Below, in pieces: positions 21,208-22,761 of a DNA stretch of 22,761 nt. The translations under genes were made by a program, and so were the position numbers. The stretch is from an uncultured Bacteroidales bacterium (GTDB lineage Bacteria; Bacteroidota; Bacteroidia; Bacteroidales; Paludibacteraceae): positions 1 to 22,761 of the forward strand of contig CALCGR010000045.1 of assembly GCA_937901025.1 (NCBI GenBank). Reading direction: 5' to 3'. The notes below the pieces were generated by a model. It did no database searches and had not been told where the DNA came from. It was given only the letters and a program-made list of their open reading frames with translations. Numbering within the stretch: position 1 is the first letter of the stretch; each line of letters begins with the position of its first letter.

Positions 21208-22346
21208 AAGCCGTAATCTTTGATTCTACGATAAAGGGTGCGCTCGGACATATGCAACTGTTCGGCCGCGTCCTTGCGGTTCGGATATTTCTCGAGGGCC
21301 TTGCGGATATTCTCTTTCTCCGCCTCTTCGCTTGGTATAATGGGTTCGTCGTGCATCTCCTCTACCGCCATATAATCGTCAGGATTGAGGGGCTGCTTGG
21401 ACGAGAACGTATGACCTTTCATCTCGTTGAGGTCGCGCCTTAGGTCCGCCATGTCGCGTTTCATATCGAAGAGAACCTTATACAGCAGTTCGCGCTCGTT
21501 CATAAACGCATCCGCCGTGGAGGAATTGCCGGCGAGGGCCAGCCCCGTTTGGTTATCCGCCTCGGGTAGGTACTTACGCAAGGTAGCGGCATTGATATCG
21601 TGGTTAGTCTCAATGATGGAGATCTGTTCGGCGATGTTCTTTAGTTGTCTCACGTTCCCGTTCCAGTAATAGGATTGCAGCAACTGATTCGCTTCTTCGT
21701 TGAGACGCACTGCCGGCATATGGTAGCGTTCGCTGAAATCGACGGCGAACTTACGGAAGAGCAAGGGAATATCCTCCTTGCGCTCGCGAAGTGGTGGCAC
21801 TTTGATCTCCACCGTATTGAGACGATAGTAGAGGTCCTCACGGAAACGACCTTCTTGAATAGCGCGTTGCATATCGATGTTCGTGGCCGCCACTACGCGT
21901 ACGTTCGTTTTTTGAACTACGCTGGACCCCATCTTAATAAACTCGCCGGTCTCGAGTACGCGCAGCAACCTCACTTGCGTAGAGAGGGGTAACTCGCCCA
22001 CCTCGTCCAGGAAGAGGGTACCGCCATTGGCTATCTCGAAGTATCCTTTGCGTTCCGCCTTGGCGTCGGTATAGGCACCTTTCTCGTGACCGAATAGTTC
22101 ACTCTCGATGGTGCCTTCGGGGATGGCGCCGCAGTTAATGGCGAAGTAAGGACCATGTTTGCGCGCGGAATAAGCGTGGATAATCTGCGGAAAAAACTCT
22201 TTTCCGCTTCCCGATTCGCCGGTGATGAGTACCGACAAGTCGGTGAGGGCTACCTGTACGGCTACCTCTATGGCGCGGTTGAGTTGGGCGTTGTTGCCTA
22301 TGATCCCAAACCGCTGCTTGATCGTTTGTATCTCTGTTGCTGTCAT
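21204..22346 (-). CDS. Sigma54-dependent transcriptional activator without a sensor domain
   Basis: The 380-residue enhancer-binding protein begins directly with the AAA+ sigma54-activation domain. Walker A is GESGSGKE (43-50), Walker B GTLFLDE (109-115), and the R-finger region REDLYYRLN and GNVRQLKN follow. The C-terminus (about 338-380) is a Fis-type helix-turn-helix ending NRKDAAEQLHMSERTLYRRIKDYGL. No receiver, GAF or PAS domain precedes the AAA+ core, so control must come through another protein, expression level or the linker. The sigma54-contacting loop reads GAYTDA (90-95), where GAFTGA is the norm. It starts 8 bp after argS and overlaps lptE. Target genes are unknown. Confidence 0.92.
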   Translation of the reverse strand: MTATEIQTIKQRFGIIGNNAQLNRAIEVAVQVALTDLSVLITGESGSGKEFFPQIIHAYSARKHGPYFAINCGAIPEGTIESELFGHEKGAYTDAKAERKGYFEIANGGTLFLDEVGELPLSTQVRLLRVLETGEFIKMGSSVVQKTNVRVVAATNIDMQRAIQEGRFREDLYYRLNTVEIKVPPLRERKEDIPLLFRKFAVDFSERYHMPAVRLNEEANQLLQSYYWNGNVRQLKNIAEQISIIETNHDINAATLRKYLPEADNQTGLALAGNSSTADAFMNERELLYKVLFDMKRDMADLRRDLNEMKGHTFSSKQPLNPDDYMAVEEMHDEPIIPSEEAEKENIRKALEKYPNRKDAAEQLHMSERTLYRRIKDYGL

Positions 22347-22348
22347 AT

Positions 22349-22362
22349 TACATTCTACATTC
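22349..22362. repeat. Heptamer pair (TACATTC)x2 at the argS 3' end
   Basis: Two perfect 7-bp units. On the coding strand they contain the argS TAG and fill most of the gap before the next ATG. The dimer is short and could be chance on its own. Confidence 0.5.
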
Positions 22363-22761
22363 TCTCCGGCATCTCGATACCTAACAAGTTCATCGCTTTT
22401 TCGAGCACCCGTGCTACAGCGCGACTGAGGGTGATACGCATAGCTCTCACGTTCGTATCCGGTTCGTTGAGAATCGAGTAATCGTGATAGAACGAGTTGA
22501 AGTCGCAGGCCAGTGCATACGCGTAATTGGCGATGACGGCGGGAGAAAACTCCTCTCCGGCTTGTTTGACGATATTCGGATATTCTGCTAACCGCTGAAT
22601 AATCAGTTGCTCTTTGTCATTTATTCCCGGATTTTCCGGATTTTCCGAATTTTCCGATGCCTTTCTCAATATCGATTGGATGCGGGCATAGGAGTATTGG
22701 ATAAACGGACCGGTATTGCCGTTGAAGTCGATACTCTCCGCGGGATTGAAGAGCATATTTT
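22355..22761 (-). CDS. argS: Arginyl-tRNA synthetase, C-terminal part (5' end outside window)
   Basis: About 135 C-terminal residues are visible, and the frame continues through the right edge, so the Met at 22756 is internal. The segment starts in the conserved FNPAESIDFNGNTGPFIQYSYARIQS block at the end of the catalytic domain and continues into the DALR anticodon-binding domain (NFYHD-like FNSFYHDYSIL, LSRAVARVLEKAMNLLGIEMPERM). ArgS charges tRNA-Arg. The loop just after the ARIQSILRKA helix (SENSENPENPG) is encoded by ATTTTCCGG nonamers, where homologues have a variable linker. The stop lies 8 bp before the sigma54 activator gene, so they may be cotranscribed. Confidence 0.95.
   Translation of the reverse strand, partial: NMLFNPAESIDFNGNTGPFIQYSYARIQSILRKASENSENPENPGINDKEQLIIQRLAEYPNIVKQAGEEFSPAVIANYAYALACDFNSFYHDYSILNEPDTNVRAMRITLSRAVARVLEKAMNLLGIEMPERM
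22622..22657. repeat. Nonamer array in argS
   Basis: Four in-phase plus-strand 9-mers: TATTCCCGG, ATTTTCCGG, ATTTTCCGA, ATTTTCCGA. They resemble the TTTCCGG nonamers of the coiled-coil gene at 1707-1814 and encode SENSENPEN-type peptide in argS. Confidence 0.85.

Noticed and set aside
22356..22756. Treating the Met at 22756 as a gene start for a 133-residue protein
   Set aside because: The protein opens in the middle of the conserved ArgS catalytic end and the frame continues through the window edge, so it is a partial argS.

Overview
The window is a gene-dense piece of a Bacteroidota chromosome, most likely Bacteroidales. This rests on intergenic promoters of the form TTTG-N20-TAnnTTTG, the dapB-lepB-WbqC and argS-sigma54 activator-lptE-secG neighbourhoods, a DPP III with an HECxGH zinc motif, and PCMD and DUF3467 proteins. 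I see no rRNA, tRNA, CRISPR array, IS element or phage gene. No stretch longer than about 300 bases lacks a gene.

Layout. (1) Positions 1-7003, minus strand: one tightly packed run read dapB, lepB, WbqC-like, ilvE, POT peptide transporter, coiled-coil protein, rsmI, flippase (cut by the left edge). Most junctions are ATGA or TAATG overlaps, so it is probably one operon driven by the promoter before dapB. (2) 7004-7203: divergent regulatory gap. (3) 7204-9255, plus: a ClpB-type disaggregase without its N domain, converging on manA. (4) 9245-13117, minus: arginine-deiminase-like lipoprotein, BAX-inhibitor-1-like protein, aroC, manA. (5) 13118-13283: divergent gap with two back-to-back promoters. 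(6) 13284-20270, plus: PCMD protein, glycosyltransferase, DUF3467, nucleoside phosphorylase, DPP III, aroA and a truncated glycosyltransferase, all overlapping or nearly touching. (7) 20235-22761, minus: argS (cut by the right edge), sigma54 activator, lptE, secG. The secG terminator lies inside the opposing glycosyltransferase gene.

The genes are mostly housekeeping: lysine/peptidoglycan precursor synthesis (dapB), shikimate pathway (aroC, aroA), branched-chain amino acid transamination (ilvE), protein export (lepB, secG), LPS assembly (lptE), surface polysaccharide (flippase, glycosyltransferases, manA), translation (rsmI, argS), peptide use (POT, DPP III) and stress (clpB).

The notable feature is a set of short, phase-locked, degenerate tandem arrays with 7-, 8- or 9-bp units. 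They are scattered through the window and lie mostly inside or at the edges of housekeeping genes. The same unit families recur at unrelated loci: TGCACGR in dapB and aroA; GGCGGARA twice in clpB and once in a glycosyltransferase; CTACACC in aroA and lptE; ATTGARG at the ends of dapB and ilvE, with ATTG-type relatives at aroC and the aroA start; TTTCCGG nonamers in the coiled-coil protein and argS. Stop-free units sit in frame inside genes, apparently in loops and linkers. Stop-containing units sit at gene ends and supply the stop codon. Several enzymes here (AroC, AroA, WbqC-like, ClpB, a GT2) are also unusually short. I do not recognise this repeat system as a described family.
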